A stretch of DNA of 64,000 bases. Origin: Parendozoicomonas haliclonae. Lineage in GTDB: Bacteria; Pseudomonadota; Gammaproteobacteria; Pseudomonadales; Endozoicomonadaceae. The notes beneath the pieces are model-generated. The model saw only the letters and a list, made by a program, of their open reading frames with translations, was not told where the DNA came from and did no database searches. Location: positions 372,001 to 436,000 of the forward strand of contig NZ_FWPT01000004.1 in NCBI RefSeq assembly GCF_900174585.1, given 5' to 3'. Shown piece by piece: positions 46,882 through 57,333 of the stretch (its first letter is position 1; each line of letters opens with the position of its first letter). Made by a program: the position numbers and the translations under genes.

Positions 46882-48276
46882 ATGACGACCATGAATTCCG
46901 ACAAGCCAAGCCGCAGCACTCTTTCCCGCAAGTCATCTGCAGTACGTAAGCCAAGCGGCAACCGTTCCGATGATGCACCAAAGAAAGAGAATATCCGCCT
47001 GCATGCTGCGCGGGTTATTGCCAATGTGATGAAAGGCGAGTCTCTTTCCACGGCTCTGCCGATGGCAGAGCCGGCGTTTCAGGGACGTGATCGCAGTCTG
47101 CTGCGCCAGCTGTGTTACACCACTCTGCGCCACTGGTTCACTCTGAATGCCATTCTCGATCAACTGCTGACCAAACCACTCAAGCAGCGGGATAATGATG
47201 TTCGCGCGCTGATGCTGGTTGGCCTTTGCCAGCTCTACTTCACCCGCGTTGCTCCTCATGCTGCAATCAGTGAGTCTGTTGGTGCAGCCAAGAAATTGAG
47301 AAAGTCCTGGGCGAACGGTCTGGTAAACGCTGTGCTGCGCAACGCACAACGTGAAGGTTACAAGCTGACCGAAACCATTATCGATGAAGCCACCAAGGCC
47401 GAACTGCCAGACTGGCTCTACGGCAAGCTGAATAAGCGCTGGCCGGAGCAGCTGGCGGATATTGTTGCCGGCACCAACAGTCAGGCTCCGATGACCCTGC
47501 GGGTGAATGTGGCGAAAACCTCTCGCACCGAATACCTGAAGATGCTGATTGCGGCGGATATTAAAGCCAACCGCTGCCGTTTCAGCACCCATGGTATTCA
47601 GCTGGAAGAACCAACAGATGTGCAACAACTTCCAGGCTTTAATAAAGGTCTGGTGAGTGTTCAGGACGAAGCCGCACAGCTTTCTTCCCAACTGCTGGAA
47701 CCACAAGACAGCGAACGTATTCTGGATGCCTGCGCAGCGCCGGGCGGCAAGACCTGCCATATCCTCGAAAGTGCCGAGAACCTCGACGTAACTGCGCTGG
47801 ATCTTGAAGAGTCCCGCCTTGTACGAGTGAGAGAGAACCTTGAACGCCTGCAACTAAATGCCAAAGTAATTCAGGGTGATGCCAGCCAGCCGGACCAGTG
47901 GTGGGATGGTCAGCAGTACGATCGTATTCTTCTGGACGCGCCATGTTCTGCAACCGGCGTTATTCGTCGTCATCCGGATATTAAACTGCTGCGCCGCGCG
48001 GAAGATATCAATCAACTGCAGGAACTGCAGGGTCGCATTCTTGATGCGATGTGGAGTCTGCTGAAGCCGGGTGGCACGATGTTGTACGCAACCTGTTCCA
48101 TTCTCCCGGAAGAAAACCACAATCAAATTAAGGCTTTTCTTGCCCGCACTGACGATGCGGTGCACGATACACCTGATATGGAGTGTGGCCTTGATACAGG
48201 TTATGGCCTGCAGCTGTTCCCGACACCGGACAGCCATGATGGCTTCTTCTACGCACGTTTACGCAAACAGCCATAA
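46882..48276 (+). CDS. rsmB: 16S rRNA m5C967 methyltransferase
   Basis: A 464-residue SAM-dependent enzyme methylating C967 of 16S rRNA. It has an N-terminal NusB-like RNA-binding domain (about 25-165) and a C-terminal methyltransferase domain. DACAAPGGKTCHILE binds SAM, LDAPCSATGVIRRHPDIK carries one catalytic Cys and TCSILPEEN the other. The first 30 residues are basic and longer than in E. coli. ATG at 46882 or 46891. Confidence 0.96.
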   Translation: MTTMNSDKPSRSTLSRKSSAVRKPSGNRSDDAPKKENIRLHAARVIANVMKGESLSTALPMAEPAFQGRDRSLLRQLCYTTLRHWFTLNAILDQLLTKPLKQRDNDVRALMLVGLCQLYFTRVAPHAAISESVGAAKKLRKSWANGLVNAVLRNAQREGYKLTETIIDEATKAELPDWLYGKLNKRWPEQLADIVAGTNSQAPMTLRVNVAKTSRTEYLKMLIAADIKANRCRFSTHGIQLEEPTDVQQLPGFNKGLVSVQDEAAQLSSQLLEPQDSERILDACAAPGGKTCHILESAENLDVTALDLEESRLVRVRENLERLQLNAKVIQGDASQPDQWWDGQQYDRILLDAPCSATGVIRRHPDIKLLRRAEDINQLQELQGRILDAMWSLLKPGGTMLYATCSILPEENHNQIKAFLARTDDAVHDTPDMECGLDTGYGLQLFPTPDSHDGFFYARLRKQP

Positions 48277-48306
48277 GCGGTAACAACGACCGATAACAGA
48301 GATGTT

Positions 48307-49680
48307 ATGAAGATCATTATTCTTGGAGCCGGACAGGTAGGGGGCACCCTTGCCGAAAACCTGGCCAACGAAGAAAACGATATAACCATCGTTGATACCG
48401 ATAACGCACGCCTGCGTGATCTCCAGGAGAAGCTGGATATCCGCACCGTTCACGGTATGGCCTCGTTCCCGTCTGTTTTGAAACAGGCGGGGGCAGATGA
48501 TGCCGATATGCTGGTCGCTGTCACCAACAGTGATGAAGTGAACATGGTAGCCTGTCAGATCGCCTTTACCATGTTCCACACCCCGACCAAGATTGCCCGA
48601 ATCCGTCAGGCCGCCTACCTGACCCGTACCGGCCTGTTCAGTGAAGAAGCCTTCCCGGTGGATGTACTGATCAGCCCGGAGCAAGTGGTCACTACCCACA
48701 TAAAGCGCTTGATAGAGCATCCAGGTGCTTTGCAGGTTCTCGACTTTGCCAATGGCCGCCTGCAGATGGTGGCCGTGAAAGCCTACTATGGTGGGCCACT
48801 GGTGAATCAGGAGCTCCGCACCATTCGCGAACATATGCCGAATGTGGATACCCGGGTCGCAGCAATCTTCCGCCGCGGCCAGGCTATCAATCCGGAAGGT
48901 ACAACCGTGATCGAGGCCGACGATGAAGTATTCTTCATTGCTGACCGCCGCCACATCCGTGATGTGATGAGCGAGCTGCGCCGCCTTGATCATGACTACA
49001 AGCGCATCATCATTGCCGGTGGCGGTAACATCGGCCTGCGTCTCGCCCAGGCCATTGAAGACCGTTACAACGTCAAGATCATCGAACGCAATCACGATCG
49101 TTGCCACACGCTCTCTCAGGAACTGAACCGCACCATCGTTTTCCACGGTAATGCGTCCGATAAGGATCTGTTGCAGTCGGAGAGTATTGAAGGGACCGAT
49201 ATCTTTATCGCTCTGACCAACGATGATGAAGCCAACGTGATGTCTTCGATGCTGGCCAAGCGTCTCGGAGCCCGTAAGGTGATGGCGTTGATCAACAACC
49301 CGGCTTATGTGGATCTGGTGCAGGGTGGTGAGATTGATATCGCGATCTCCCCGCAGCTGGTCACGATCGGCAGCTTGCTGCGCCATGTACGCCGTGGCGA
49401 CGTTGTAAACGTTCACTCACTGCGTCGTGGAGCGGCTGAGGCCATCGAGGCCATTGCCCACGGTGACAAGCACAGCTCCAAGGTTGTTGGACGCACAATT
49501 GGCGAAGTGGCACTGCCTCCCGGGGCGACAATCGGTGCCATTGTTCGTAACGACGAGGTGTTGATTGCCCACGACCATATAGAGATTGAAGCGGGCGATC
49601 ATGTGATCTTGTTCCTGACTGACAAGAAGCGTATAACCGAGGTTGAGAAGCTGTTCCAGGTGGGTATTGCGTTCTTCTAA
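48307..49680 (+). CDS. trkA: Trk system potassium uptake protein TrkA
   Basis: A 457-residue NAD-binding regulatory subunit with two RCK units: [17 protein letters not shown] (3-19) and [18 protein letters not shown] (near 235), each with a TrkA_C domain. It is a peripheral inner-membrane protein that gates TrkH. It begins 30 bases after rsmB, the usual gammaproteobacterial order. Confidence 0.97.
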   Translation: MKIIILGAGQVGGTLAENLANEENDITIVDTDNARLRDLQEKLDIRTVHGMASFPSVLKQAGADDADMLVAVTNSDEVNMVACQIAFTMFHTPTKIARIRQAAYLTRTGLFSEEAFPVDVLISPEQVVTTHIKRLIEHPGALQVLDFANGRLQMVAVKAYYGGPLVNQELRTIREHMPNVDTRVAAIFRRGQAINPEGTTVIEADDEVFFIADRRHIRDVMSELRRLDHDYKRIIIAGGGNIGLRLAQAIEDRYNVKIIERNHDRCHTLSQELNRTIVFHGNASDKDLLQSESIEGTDIFIALTNDDEANVMSSMLAKRLGARKVMALINNPAYVDLVQGGEIDIAISPQLVTIGSLLRHVRRGDVVNVHSLRRGAAEAIEAIAHGDKHSSKVVGRTIGEVALPPGATIGAIVRNDEVLIAHDHIEIEAGDHVILFLTDKKRITEVEKLFQVGIAFF

Positions 49681-49703
49681 AACGCACGCCTGATCAGCAC
49701 TTT

Positions 49704-49733
49704 ATTGCCTGCCGTTCGGAGGAGGGCGGGCAA
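49704..49733 (+). other. Hairpin between trkA and trkH
   Basis: Stem TTGCCTGCC / GGGCGGGCAA with one wobble or mismatch, 23 bases after the trkA stop. There is no T-tract, so a terminator or a processing site are both possible. Confidence 0.45.
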
Positions 49734-49846
49734 TACAAGTTTCAACTCAACTCTGGTGTTGAGAGTGCCTGCGCCAATAAAAATGCAGGCCTATAAACGA
49801 TAAAGAAACTTACGATAAAAATACGTCCAGGGACGACTGGGGTTAT

Positions 49847-51295
49847 ATGCATCCGTCGGTAATATTGCGCATTCTCGGGGTTCTGCTGGCTGTGTTCAGT
49901 CTTGCCAGTCTCCCGCCCATGCTTGTGGCATGGATCTACAACGAACCTGAAATCACCCTGTTTGGTTACACCTTCCTTGTTACCTTACTCACCGGCCTTG
50001 GCTGCTGGCTTCCATTTTATCGCACCCGCTACGAACTACGTCCAAGGGACGGTTTTCTGGTTACCGTTTTGTTCTGGTGGGTACTGAGCCTGTTTGCTTC
50101 CATACCATTTCTGCTCATGGATGCACCGGCGCTTTCGATTACTGATGCCTTCTTTGAGGCCATGTCGGGCCTGACAACCACTGGCGCAACAATCCTGACC
50201 AATATTGAAACATTGCCACGCTCAATATTGTTTTACCGTCAGCAGCTGCAGTGGTTTGGCGGCATGGGAATAATTGTTCTGGCAGTTGCCGTGCTGCCAA
50301 TGCTGGGCATTGGTGGTATGCAGCTCTATCGAACCGAAGCTCCAGGTCCGATCAAAGACAGAAAGCTGACACCTCGTATTGCCGAAACAGCCAAGACGCT
50401 CTGGTATCTCTATCTCGCGATCACCATCGCCTGCGCTGTTGCCTATTGGGTAGCCGGGATGAATGCTTTTGATGCGATTTCCCACAGTTTCTCAACAGTG
50501 GCTATTGGCGGTTTCTCAACATACGACGCCAGTATTGGTTATTTCGACAGCTCACTGATTGAAGCCATCGCCATTTTCTTTATGGTGATCTCCGGGATGA
50601 ACTTTGCTCTGCATTACTTTGCATTGCACGACAAAGACCCTCTTTATTATTTTAAAGACCCGGAAGTTCAGGCCTATCTCGGGATACTGCTTGGCGTCAG
50701 CATTGTTACTGTTTTGGTTCTTCAATACACCGGCGTCTATACCGATTGGGATGCACTGCGTTATGGCCTGTTTCAGGTTGTCTCCATCGCTACAACAACC
50801 GGTTTCGGGATTACAGACTTCTCTTTGTGGCCCATCTTCCTGCCGCTATTGCTGTTCCTGACCAGCTTCTCTGGCGCCTGTGCCGGTTCAACTGGCGGAG
50901 GTATGAAAGTGATTCGTATCCTGCTGATCTTCAAGCAGGGTTCCCGGGAGCTGAAGCGTCTGATTCACCCAAATGCCATCTTTGCTATCAAGCTGGGCGG
51001 TCGTGCTGTTCCCGATAGGGTAGGGGAGGCAGTCTGGGGCTTCTTCTCGGCCTATGTCTTCGTGTTTATTCTGCTGGAGCTCGCAGTTCTGGCGACCGGT
51101 GTGGATATTGTAACCGCGTTCTCTACCGTTGCGTCCTGCCTGAACAATCTGGGCCCGGCACTGGGTGAAGCAGCTGCTAACTATCAATCTCTACCCGATG
51201 CCGCCAAGTGGTTCCTGTCCTTCGCCATGTTGTTGGGACGGCTGGAAATATTCACTTTGATGGTACTGTTCTCGCCTATGTTCTGGCGGCATTAA
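49847..51295 (+). CDS. trkH: Trk system potassium channel TrkH
   Basis: A 482-residue inner-membrane potassium translocator with about ten hydrophobic segments and four pore loops. Selectivity-type regions appear as AMSGLTTTGATIL (near 105), STVAIGGFSTY, ATTTGFGITD and SCLNNLGPALG. Length matches E. coli TrkH (483). GGGG precedes the ATG. Separated from trkA by 166 bases, so it may have its own promoter. Confidence 0.96.
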   Translation: MHPSVILRILGVLLAVFSLASLPPMLVAWIYNEPEITLFGYTFLVTLLTGLGCWLPFYRTRYELRPRDGFLVTVLFWWVLSLFASIPFLLMDAPALSITDAFFEAMSGLTTTGATILTNIETLPRSILFYRQQLQWFGGMGIIVLAVAVLPMLGIGGMQLYRTEAPGPIKDRKLTPRIAETAKTLWYLYLAITIACAVAYWVAGMNAFDAISHSFSTVAIGGFSTYDASIGYFDSSLIEAIAIFFMVISGMNFALHYFALHDKDPLYYFKDPEVQAYLGILLGVSIVTVLVLQYTGVYTDWDALRYGLFQVVSIATTTGFGITDFSLWPIFLPLLLFLTSFSGACAGSTGGGMKVIRILLIFKQGSRELKRLIHPNAIFAIKLGGRAVPDRVGEAVWGFFSAYVFVFILLELAVLATGVDIVTAFSTVASCLNNLGPALGEAAANYQSLPDAAKWFLSFAMLLGRLEIFTLMVLFSPMFWRH

Positions 51296-51314
51296 TTCAT
51301 CTTTTGTTTTCTCT

Positions 51315-51351
51315 CCCCATCAGAATGACTCGAGAATCAGTCCTGATGGGG
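51315..51351 (+). terminator. Hairpin after trkH
   Basis: Perfect 9-bp stem CCCCATCAG / CTGATGGGG, 19 bases after the trkH stop, with only a short T-containing tail (AATTTCC). Probably the trkH terminator. Confidence 0.65.
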
Positions 51352-51417
51352 AATTTCCTCTGCCAAGGCCAAATCCGTCATCTATAAATAAGGCTTTTTG
51401 TGCGGAACGAATAACAA

Positions 51418-54400
51418 ATGCGCGCTCTTGTTTACAGGATCCACCGTCTGGCTTTTCTCCTGTTAACACTAATCACACTCTCTCTGGAAAGTTCCGCTGG
51501 AAAAAAAGGTACTCCACTGCCACCCGGCATAGTTCCCCTGAAAGATGTGCTTGCTATCCAAAGCGCAGGGGGCGCCATCAATTCTGAGCAACGAAAACAA
51601 TGTCTATCCAGTCTTCGCTGCCATGTCGGCATGGCTGTGGATAAGATCGAGTCGCGGTGTTGCAGGTACTGGAGCTGGGGGACAGCTGAGGCTTTGCCAC
51701 TGTTTCAATCATTTATCGACCCACAAGAACAACCGAAATCCCAGACTTATAACGATTGGTTCTCTCCGCTAAACAGTACCGATAGCGATAGCTTTGAGGA
51801 AGCCCCACAGCTCAGCCAACCCTACTATCCAATCATTGCTAACCTGGAGCTGGACGAAAATGACGAACCTTTGCCCTCCAGACAGGACACCGTCAAGGTG
51901 TTTCCCAATATCCACAAGATCATTCAACAGCTTATTGAGGGCAGGCAGGGCGTAGATATACGCCTTTCGACAAATAATCATCCTTATAATATTCGATTGC
52001 GGATGCAGGACACCCGCAAAGACCTGCAGGTCATGCTTCCTGATGCAGGAGTGCTCACCATTTTTCTTCCCAACAGAAAAAAAGGCGATGATCTTTTGGA
52101 ACAGTTGGAGGAGGCGGGCTTTTTTTCCCTGCTTGACGAGTTGATGCACTGGAACAATGCACAACCTTATCAGGTGATGCGCAACATTGCGGCCACCTCC
52201 CAAAAGCCTTCCTCCCGTCTGCGGGGAGGAGTTTCCAGACAACTGAGTAAAATCCAAACTGCCCTGAAGTCTCCACAACTGACCATGACAGGCCCTCAGT
52301 CAGGGCTGATTTCATCTGCCAGCATGCAAAGCCTTTCTCAATCACTCACAACACTCTCACTGGCCGATGATGAACGAATTCTGACCAGACATAGAAACTT
52401 CCAAAATGTTCTGGAAAGCCACAGTCCAGCCACATTCCAAACCCTGATAGATGCCAACACCGGCACCACAATTCTTGAATATGTTCACGCCAAGACCACT
52501 CTTCGCAAGCCCAAATATATGTCCGTCGCAGCTCTGGTTCACAGCCACTATGAGCTTATGACCAATTCGACAGAGAGGGCAGAAGGCAACACCCAGTCCC
52601 GTAATATATTTATAAATATGCATAAACAGGCTCTACAACACTATCTGGGGATTCATCACCCCATTCCTATTATGCAGATTGAACGGGAAGAGCTGGACAC
52701 GCCTCAGGGCGATAACACCCGATTTATGACTGACCTTCAGGCCAGCGTGGCCTATAACCGTCAATGGAACAGCAACAGCTCTCTAGTGGTTGAATTCAAC
52801 TCCTCACAGGGCAACACCTACCTGGTACTGCGCTCTAATCCGGTATTTCGCGCACTGCTGGCGCTACCCGGGCAGGTACTGGCCTTTGATAGCGCTCCAT
52901 CAGTGGAAAACAAACATGCCCCCCGCCAAATGACCTTGGACACAGACCAAAGCTGGCGGCAGCTCTGGGAATTGCTCCGTACCTACTACGATGATGATAA
53001 TGGTGCGATTCTCGTCAATATTGCAGTTGTTCACGACTATGGCAGCTTCCACGGCACTATACCCACAATACAGGTAATACAAAGTAAACGACAAAGCAGC
53101 CTTAGCACGCTGGAGAAAATTTCAGATCGTCCAGTCCCCTTCGTCTACCCCAAGCAGTTTGCAGAGCCCTCAGATGTGCAGAATGCCCGAAAACTGGCTG
53201 CTTTTATCGAGCCGAAACTACTTGAGCTGGAAAAGGAATTAATAGAGTTCGAGGGGAGCCATCATGATTCTCTAGCGCAACAGGACGACGAATGCCGCAC
53301 AAACCCTGAATTGGTTTCCCAATGTGTCCAGCAGATCAATAAAGTGGCTGCAGAGTTTGATAAAAAAAAGAATGCCATCTCTCGACTTAAAATCTGCCGC
53401 GCTGAGCTATTGGCTGTCACTAAAAAAAAGACCGTGTCACAAACTGCCGATCACCTTCTCACTTTTCCTCCAGCAGACAAATACTGGCCGGATATCCTGA
53501 GTTATGCCCAGACGTTACATGCGCCTGCTACTGCTAACCCTTTCACCGATAGAGCCCAAAAGCTGCAGCTTGATTTCGCTCTCCACACCCTCAAAAACCT
53601 TCAGGTCGTTGATGAGGTGCCAATTTACGATGAAATTGAGGAGCTAAGGACAGAAACAATCTCGTCACCAACCTCTCTATCCTCAATCTCCCCATCACCA
53701 GCACCGGAGCTACCTATAAGAAACACAGATCAGGAGAAAGAGGAACATCACGCTAAGATGCAGCAGGTGATTGCAGCTCTCGAAGATATGGATTTCCCCC
53801 CCCAACCATCACCGTCTTCTTCACCACAGCAGTCACCAAAACTATCACCGCACTCATCATCACCATCGCGCGAGCTTATATCTGATCCACTGGATCTGAT
53901 TCAGGAGCAAACATCCGAGCCGCCTCTGGCAGTTTCATCAATCTCTCCAATAAGCTCCCCACTGCCAATCAAGCCTCCACGTCGCAAAAAACAGAAAAAC
54001 GATAACAAGCCTGACAGCCCCGTTCAGGTGGATTCACCAATACCGCAGGTAAACGACACAGAACAACCAACCACGCCAGCACCTGCGCCTCCTCCACCGC
54101 CTCCCCCTTCAGGGCCAGGTGGACCACCACCTCCACCACCACCACCTGCCGTTATCATGGTAAAGACTCCCCTGGAAAAGGTCGGAGAGGTATATAGCCA
54201 ATGGCAGAAAAACCAGGAAGATGCCAAGATCTCAGCCAATCTTGGCATCCTGTTTTCTCAGGCTTGGAGCACCGCGAAAAATCGGCCCCAACTGCAGCAG
54301 CGCTACTACACCTACCTCTTGGCACGGCTGAGTGATGAAACCATATCAGGCTCGACCGCTATCAAGTATTTGCGCCGTCTAATAACTGTTTTACGGGTCT

Positions 54401-56247
54401 CCGCAACGCTGACAGCCCATCAGGTCTCCTCGCTTTATACCCGCTTTCTACAACTGCCCAGTATTGCGGGCAAGGCCGTTGTTTTTAATGACTTGCTGAA
54501 TCTGGTCATGGCCAAAAAGCGCCCTGCGGATGAAGTCGTCGGGTTTCTCGAAGAGGTGGCCAGAAAAGACCGCTACAGTGGTACCACTCTGTCGTTGATT
54601 GAAATGAACCTGATTGAACTGTGGCTCAATGCCAGAGATAGCCTGACAACGCTCTCGCCGGGACAATGGATAGAAAATATTAAGCAACACAACCCCGCCC
54701 GCCTGCATAATTTACAGCCTTATTACCAATGGCTGGGCGAGCTGGAAAACACTCACGAGCCCGAACATAAAGCCGCGAGTCAACAGGTGGACTTGTTGCG
54801 CAGTCTGCTTGGGTTGCACCGTCCTGCATCGTTATTGCTATCTCAAATTATTTCCCACCAGGTACTGCAACAGCAGCCAAACGAGGGTGGACCGGAAGCT
54901 TCTGGCGATGAGAAAGACCAGCATAAGAAAGCCTTGATGAAAAGCATTGCCAGACGTTCGCAGTTAAGACCTGTAAAGGCAGGGTTGGCACAACTCATCG
55001 CCACTCTGGAGAAGGAGTTTGAAGCATTAAGCACCGACAACCCACCATCACCGGAGGAAATGATTAACAAGCTGCAGACCCAGGTAGGTGAAGCTCTGTT
55101 CTCAAACAATCCTCCGGTATTGCCCCCTTTACCGGATGAAGATATTCCAGAAGAACTAACAGCGGGCCAACTCTACTATCTCGAGCTGGAGCAGGAACTT
55201 GTTCAGCAGTTAAAAGCTCTTTTCCTTAACTGCGCTCTCTATGCGGACAAGGCCAACCACCACTCCGTAGCCGCTGAATACATGGCCATGGTCGCACAGC
55301 TGCATACCGCACAACTGGAACAACAAAGCTTTACAAGTAGTAAATGGGAGCAGCTGCAGCTGACATTCTTGCATCAGATCATCGAGCTTCAGGCCACAAC
55401 CCGGGAGTTGCAACAAATACAAGAGATAACCACCCAACAGATAAAGCTACTGCCTGCCAGGGGTGAGGATCCCTTGGCAGAGAAACTGGCCCAGGCACTT
55501 GAAAACCAGGACTGGGATAACTTCATCACTGTGCTCGAAAGCACAGAAAAAGTGGCGACAGGCCATAAACTGCGCCGGGTGACACGAAAGGAAGTGAGCG
55601 GTAGCGAATCACCCGGTCACTTCCAGATGCCAACACTACGCAAGACAAATCCTGCAGTCAGGCAACAGGAAATTACCCCGGAAGAACACCTGATGTTCAC
55701 CATCAGAGAACAATCCCATCATCGCAGTGTTACTTTTTCCGAGGAAGAGATTGCGGAGTTAACAACCTGGGTACTGGAGCAGAAACCCGACAGAGGCAGG
55801 GTCTCCAGTGAAGTCAGTAACCGTGCCCAAAGGAAAATAAACATCACCCATTACACACGCATGGTGAACCAGCCTGCGATGCAGGATGTGCTTAGCGCAA
55901 GTGAGCGGGATAAGTTAATAAGCGATGCTCAGGAGCAAAAGATCACGATTGCCGACTTCAATGGCTTTTTGCAGCAATACATAGTCAATAAATTAGCTCA
56001 ACTGATGCAAAACATGTCGACCTCGCCCCCCACAGCAGCTATGGATATCGACCCTCTCGCTCAGGATGATTCGGATCCAGAGAACAAAGAAAACCCCATA
56101 ACCACCGGGGAAGATACTGAGTCTGGGGAATCCGAGGAAGATGAGGAATGGGGAATAGCTCCTATGGAAACCAACAAAATCAGCACGGTGCAAGAAGATT
56201 CTGGCTCAAGCAGCGAATCCTATGGCACGCCGGAAGAGGGAGACTAG
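51418..56247 (+). CDS. Giant exported orphan with polyproline tract
   Basis: A 1609-residue protein I cannot assign. Residues 5-27 are a hydrophobic leader (ending SSA-G), so it is probably exported. The N-terminal half is mixed alpha/beta. Residues about 750-870 are Ser/Pro/Glu low complexity, and about 885-911 contain two runs of seven and eight prolines separated by SGPGG, resembling FH1/profilin-binding tracts. The C-terminal half (about 920-1500) is mostly helical with many Leu/Gln, coiled-coil-like. The last 70 residues are acidic Ser/Glu-rich. Sits between trkH and glyQ, where relatives have no such gene. The composition looks more AT-rich than in its neighbours. Confidence 0.75.
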   Translation: MRALVYRIHRLAFLLLTLITLSLESSAGKKGTPLPPGIVPLKDVLAIQSAGGAINSEQRKQCLSSLRCHVGMAVDKIESRCCRYWSWGTAEALPLFQSFIDPQEQPKSQTYNDWFSPLNSTDSDSFEEAPQLSQPYYPIIANLELDENDEPLPSRQDTVKVFPNIHKIIQQLIEGRQGVDIRLSTNNHPYNIRLRMQDTRKDLQVMLPDAGVLTIFLPNRKKGDDLLEQLEEAGFFSLLDELMHWNNAQPYQVMRNIAATSQKPSSRLRGGVSRQLSKIQTALKSPQLTMTGPQSGLISSASMQSLSQSLTTLSLADDERILTRHRNFQNVLESHSPATFQTLIDANTGTTILEYVHAKTTLRKPKYMSVAALVHSHYELMTNSTERAEGNTQSRNIFINMHKQALQHYLGIHHPIPIMQIEREELDTPQGDNTRFMTDLQASVAYNRQWNSNSSLVVEFNSSQGNTYLVLRSNPVFRALLALPGQVLAFDSAPSVENKHAPRQMTLDTDQSWRQLWELLRTYYDDDNGAILVNIAVVHDYGSFHGTIPTIQVIQSKRQSSLSTLEKISDRPVPFVYPKQFAEPSDVQNARKLAAFIEPKLLELEKELIEFEGSHHDSLAQQDDECRTNPELVSQCVQQINKVAAEFDKKKNAISRLKICRAELLAVTKKKTVSQTADHLLTFPPADKYWPDILSYAQTLHAPATANPFTDRAQKLQLDFALHTLKNLQVVDEVPIYDEIEELRTETISSPTSLSSISPSPAPELPIRNTDQEKEEHHAKMQQVIAALEDMDFPPQPSPSSSPQQSPKLSPHSSSPSRELISDPLDLIQEQTSEPPLAVSSISPISSPLPIKPPRRKKQKNDNKPDSPVQVDSPIPQVNDTEQPTTPAPAPPPPPPPSGPGGPPPPPPPPAVIMVKTPLEKVGEVYSQWQKNQEDAKISANLGILFSQAWSTAKNRPQLQQRYYTYLLARLSDETISGSTAIKYLRRLITVLRVSATLTAHQVSSLYTRFLQLPSIAGKAVVFNDLLNLVMAKKRPADEVVGFLEEVARKDRYSGTTLSLIEMNLIELWLNARDSLTTLSPGQWIENIKQHNPARLHNLQPYYQWLGELENTHEPEHKAASQQVDLLRSLLGLHRPASLLLSQIISHQVLQQQPNEGGPEASGDEKDQHKKALMKSIARRSQLRPVKAGLAQLIATLEKEFEALSTDNPPSPEEMINKLQTQVGEALFSNNPPVLPPLPDEDIPEELTAGQLYYLELEQELVQQLKALFLNCALYADKANHHSVAAEYMAMVAQLHTAQLEQQSFTSSKWEQLQLTFLHQIIELQATTRELQQIQEITTQQIKLLPARGEDPLAEKLAQALENQDWDNFITVLESTEKVATGHKLRRVTRKEVSGSESPGHFQMPTLRKTNPAVRQQEITPEEHLMFTIREQSHHRSVTFSEEEIAELTTWVLEQKPDRGRVSSEVSNRAQRKINITHYTRMVNQPAMQDVLSASERDKLISDAQEQKITIADFNGFLQQYIVNKLAQLMQNMSTSPPTAAMDIDPLAQDDSDPENKENPITTGEDTESGESEEDEEWGIAPMETNKISTVQEDSGSSSESYGTPEEGD

Positions 56248-56288
56248 CTTGATTTCAGCTTTTCCATGGTTACAGCCCACACAAAACG

Positions 56289-56318
56289 TCAACAGTCCCT
56301 ATCATTCTGGGGTATAAT
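56289..56318 (+). promoter_or_regulatory. Candidate sigma-70 promoter for glyQS
   Basis: A perfect TATAAT at 56313-56318 with a weak -35 (TCAACA) about 18 bases upstream. It lies about 70 bases before the glyQ start. A short CACCC/GGGTG hairpin occurs in the leader between. Confidence 0.55.
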
Positions 56319-56385
56319 CCGCCCAATTTTTTGCCTGCACCCCGGATGGGTGTAGGGCGTTTTCCCATAATACCGAGGTGGTACT

Positions 56386-57333
56386 GTGACCAACCAGAAC
56401 GCGCCCGACGTCAATACGTTTCAGGGGCTGATTCTTACCCTTCAGAATTTCTGGGCCAGCCAGGGCTGTGTGATTATGCAGCCGCTTGATATGGAAGTCG
56501 GCGCGGGTACCTTCCACCCGGCAACCTTCCTGCGTGCCATCGGCCCAGAGAACTGGAATGCTGCTTACGTTCAGCCAAGCCGCCGCCCGACTGACGGCCG
56601 TTACGGTGAGAACCCAAACCGTCTGCAGCATTACTACCAGTTCCAGGTCGTGATGAAGCCAAACCCGGCCAACTTCCAGGATCTGTACCTCGATTCCCTG
56701 CGCGCACTGGGCATCGATCCACTGGTTCACGACATCCGCTTTGTGGAAGACAACTGGGAATCCCCGACTCTGGGAGCCTGGGGTCTGGGTTGGGAGGTGT
56801 GGATGAACGGTATGGAAATCACTCAGTTCACCTACTTCCAGCAGGCTGGCGGCATTGAGTGCTATCCGGTGACCGGCGAGATCACCTATGGTCTGGAACG
56901 TCTGGCCATGTACATTCAGGGCGTAGACAGCGTTTACGATCTGGTTTGGGCCAAAGGTCCTCAGGGCGTTGTCACCTACGGCGACGTTTATCATCAGAAC
57001 GAAGTGGAGCAGTCCACCTTTAACTTTGAACACGCCGACACCAAGGTGCTGTTCGAGCACTTCGACTTTTACGAGCGTGAATCTGCGCGTCTGGTTGAAC
57101 TGGGTCTGCCACTACCAGCCTACGAATACACCCTGAAGGCTTCTCACACCTTCAACCTGCTGGATGCCCGTCACGCTATCTCTGTGACCGAGCGTCAGCG
57201 TTTTATCCTGCGTGTGCGCACCCTGGCCCGGGAAGTGGCCAAGGCTTATTTTGACGCCCGTAAGAAGCTGGGCTTCCCAATGGCTGATGAAGCTATCCGA
57301 AACGAAGTGCTGAAGCAGCTGGAGGAAAACTAA
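56386..57333 (+). CDS. glyQ: Glycyl-tRNA synthetase alpha subunit
   Basis: A 315-residue catalytic subunit of the bacterial alpha2beta2 glycyl-tRNA synthetase. Typical sequences are [56 protein letters not shown] and [29 protein letters not shown]. Start is GTG with GAGGTGG upstream. The stop overlaps the glyS start by one base (TAATG). Confidence 0.98.
   Translation: MTNQNAPDVNTFQGLILTLQNFWASQGCVIMQPLDMEVGAGTFHPATFLRAIGPENWNAAYVQPSRRPTDGRYGENPNRLQHYYQFQVVMKPNPANFQDLYLDSLRALGIDPLVHDIRFVEDNWESPTLGAWGLGWEVWMNGMEITQFTYFQQAGGIECYPVTGEITYGLERLAMYIQGVDSVYDLVWAKGPQGVVTYGDVYHQNEVEQSTFNFEHADTKVLFEHFDFYERESARLVELGLPLPAYEYTLKASHTFNLLDARHAISVTERQRFILRVRTLAREVAKAYFDARKKLGFPMADEAIRNEVLKQLEEN

Noticed and set aside
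45213-47051. 612-residue open frame antisense to def and fmt
   Set aside because: Both def and fmt are certain on the plus strand; the antisense frame spans the gene boundary and its translation has no recognisable domain.
48259-49416. 385-residue open frame antisense to trkA
   Set aside because: Opposite an unmistakable TrkA gene; no independent support.
54079-54152. True formin-like actin nucleator
   Set aside because: The polyproline tract resembles FH1, but no FH2 domain is visible downstream, so the name formin is not justified.
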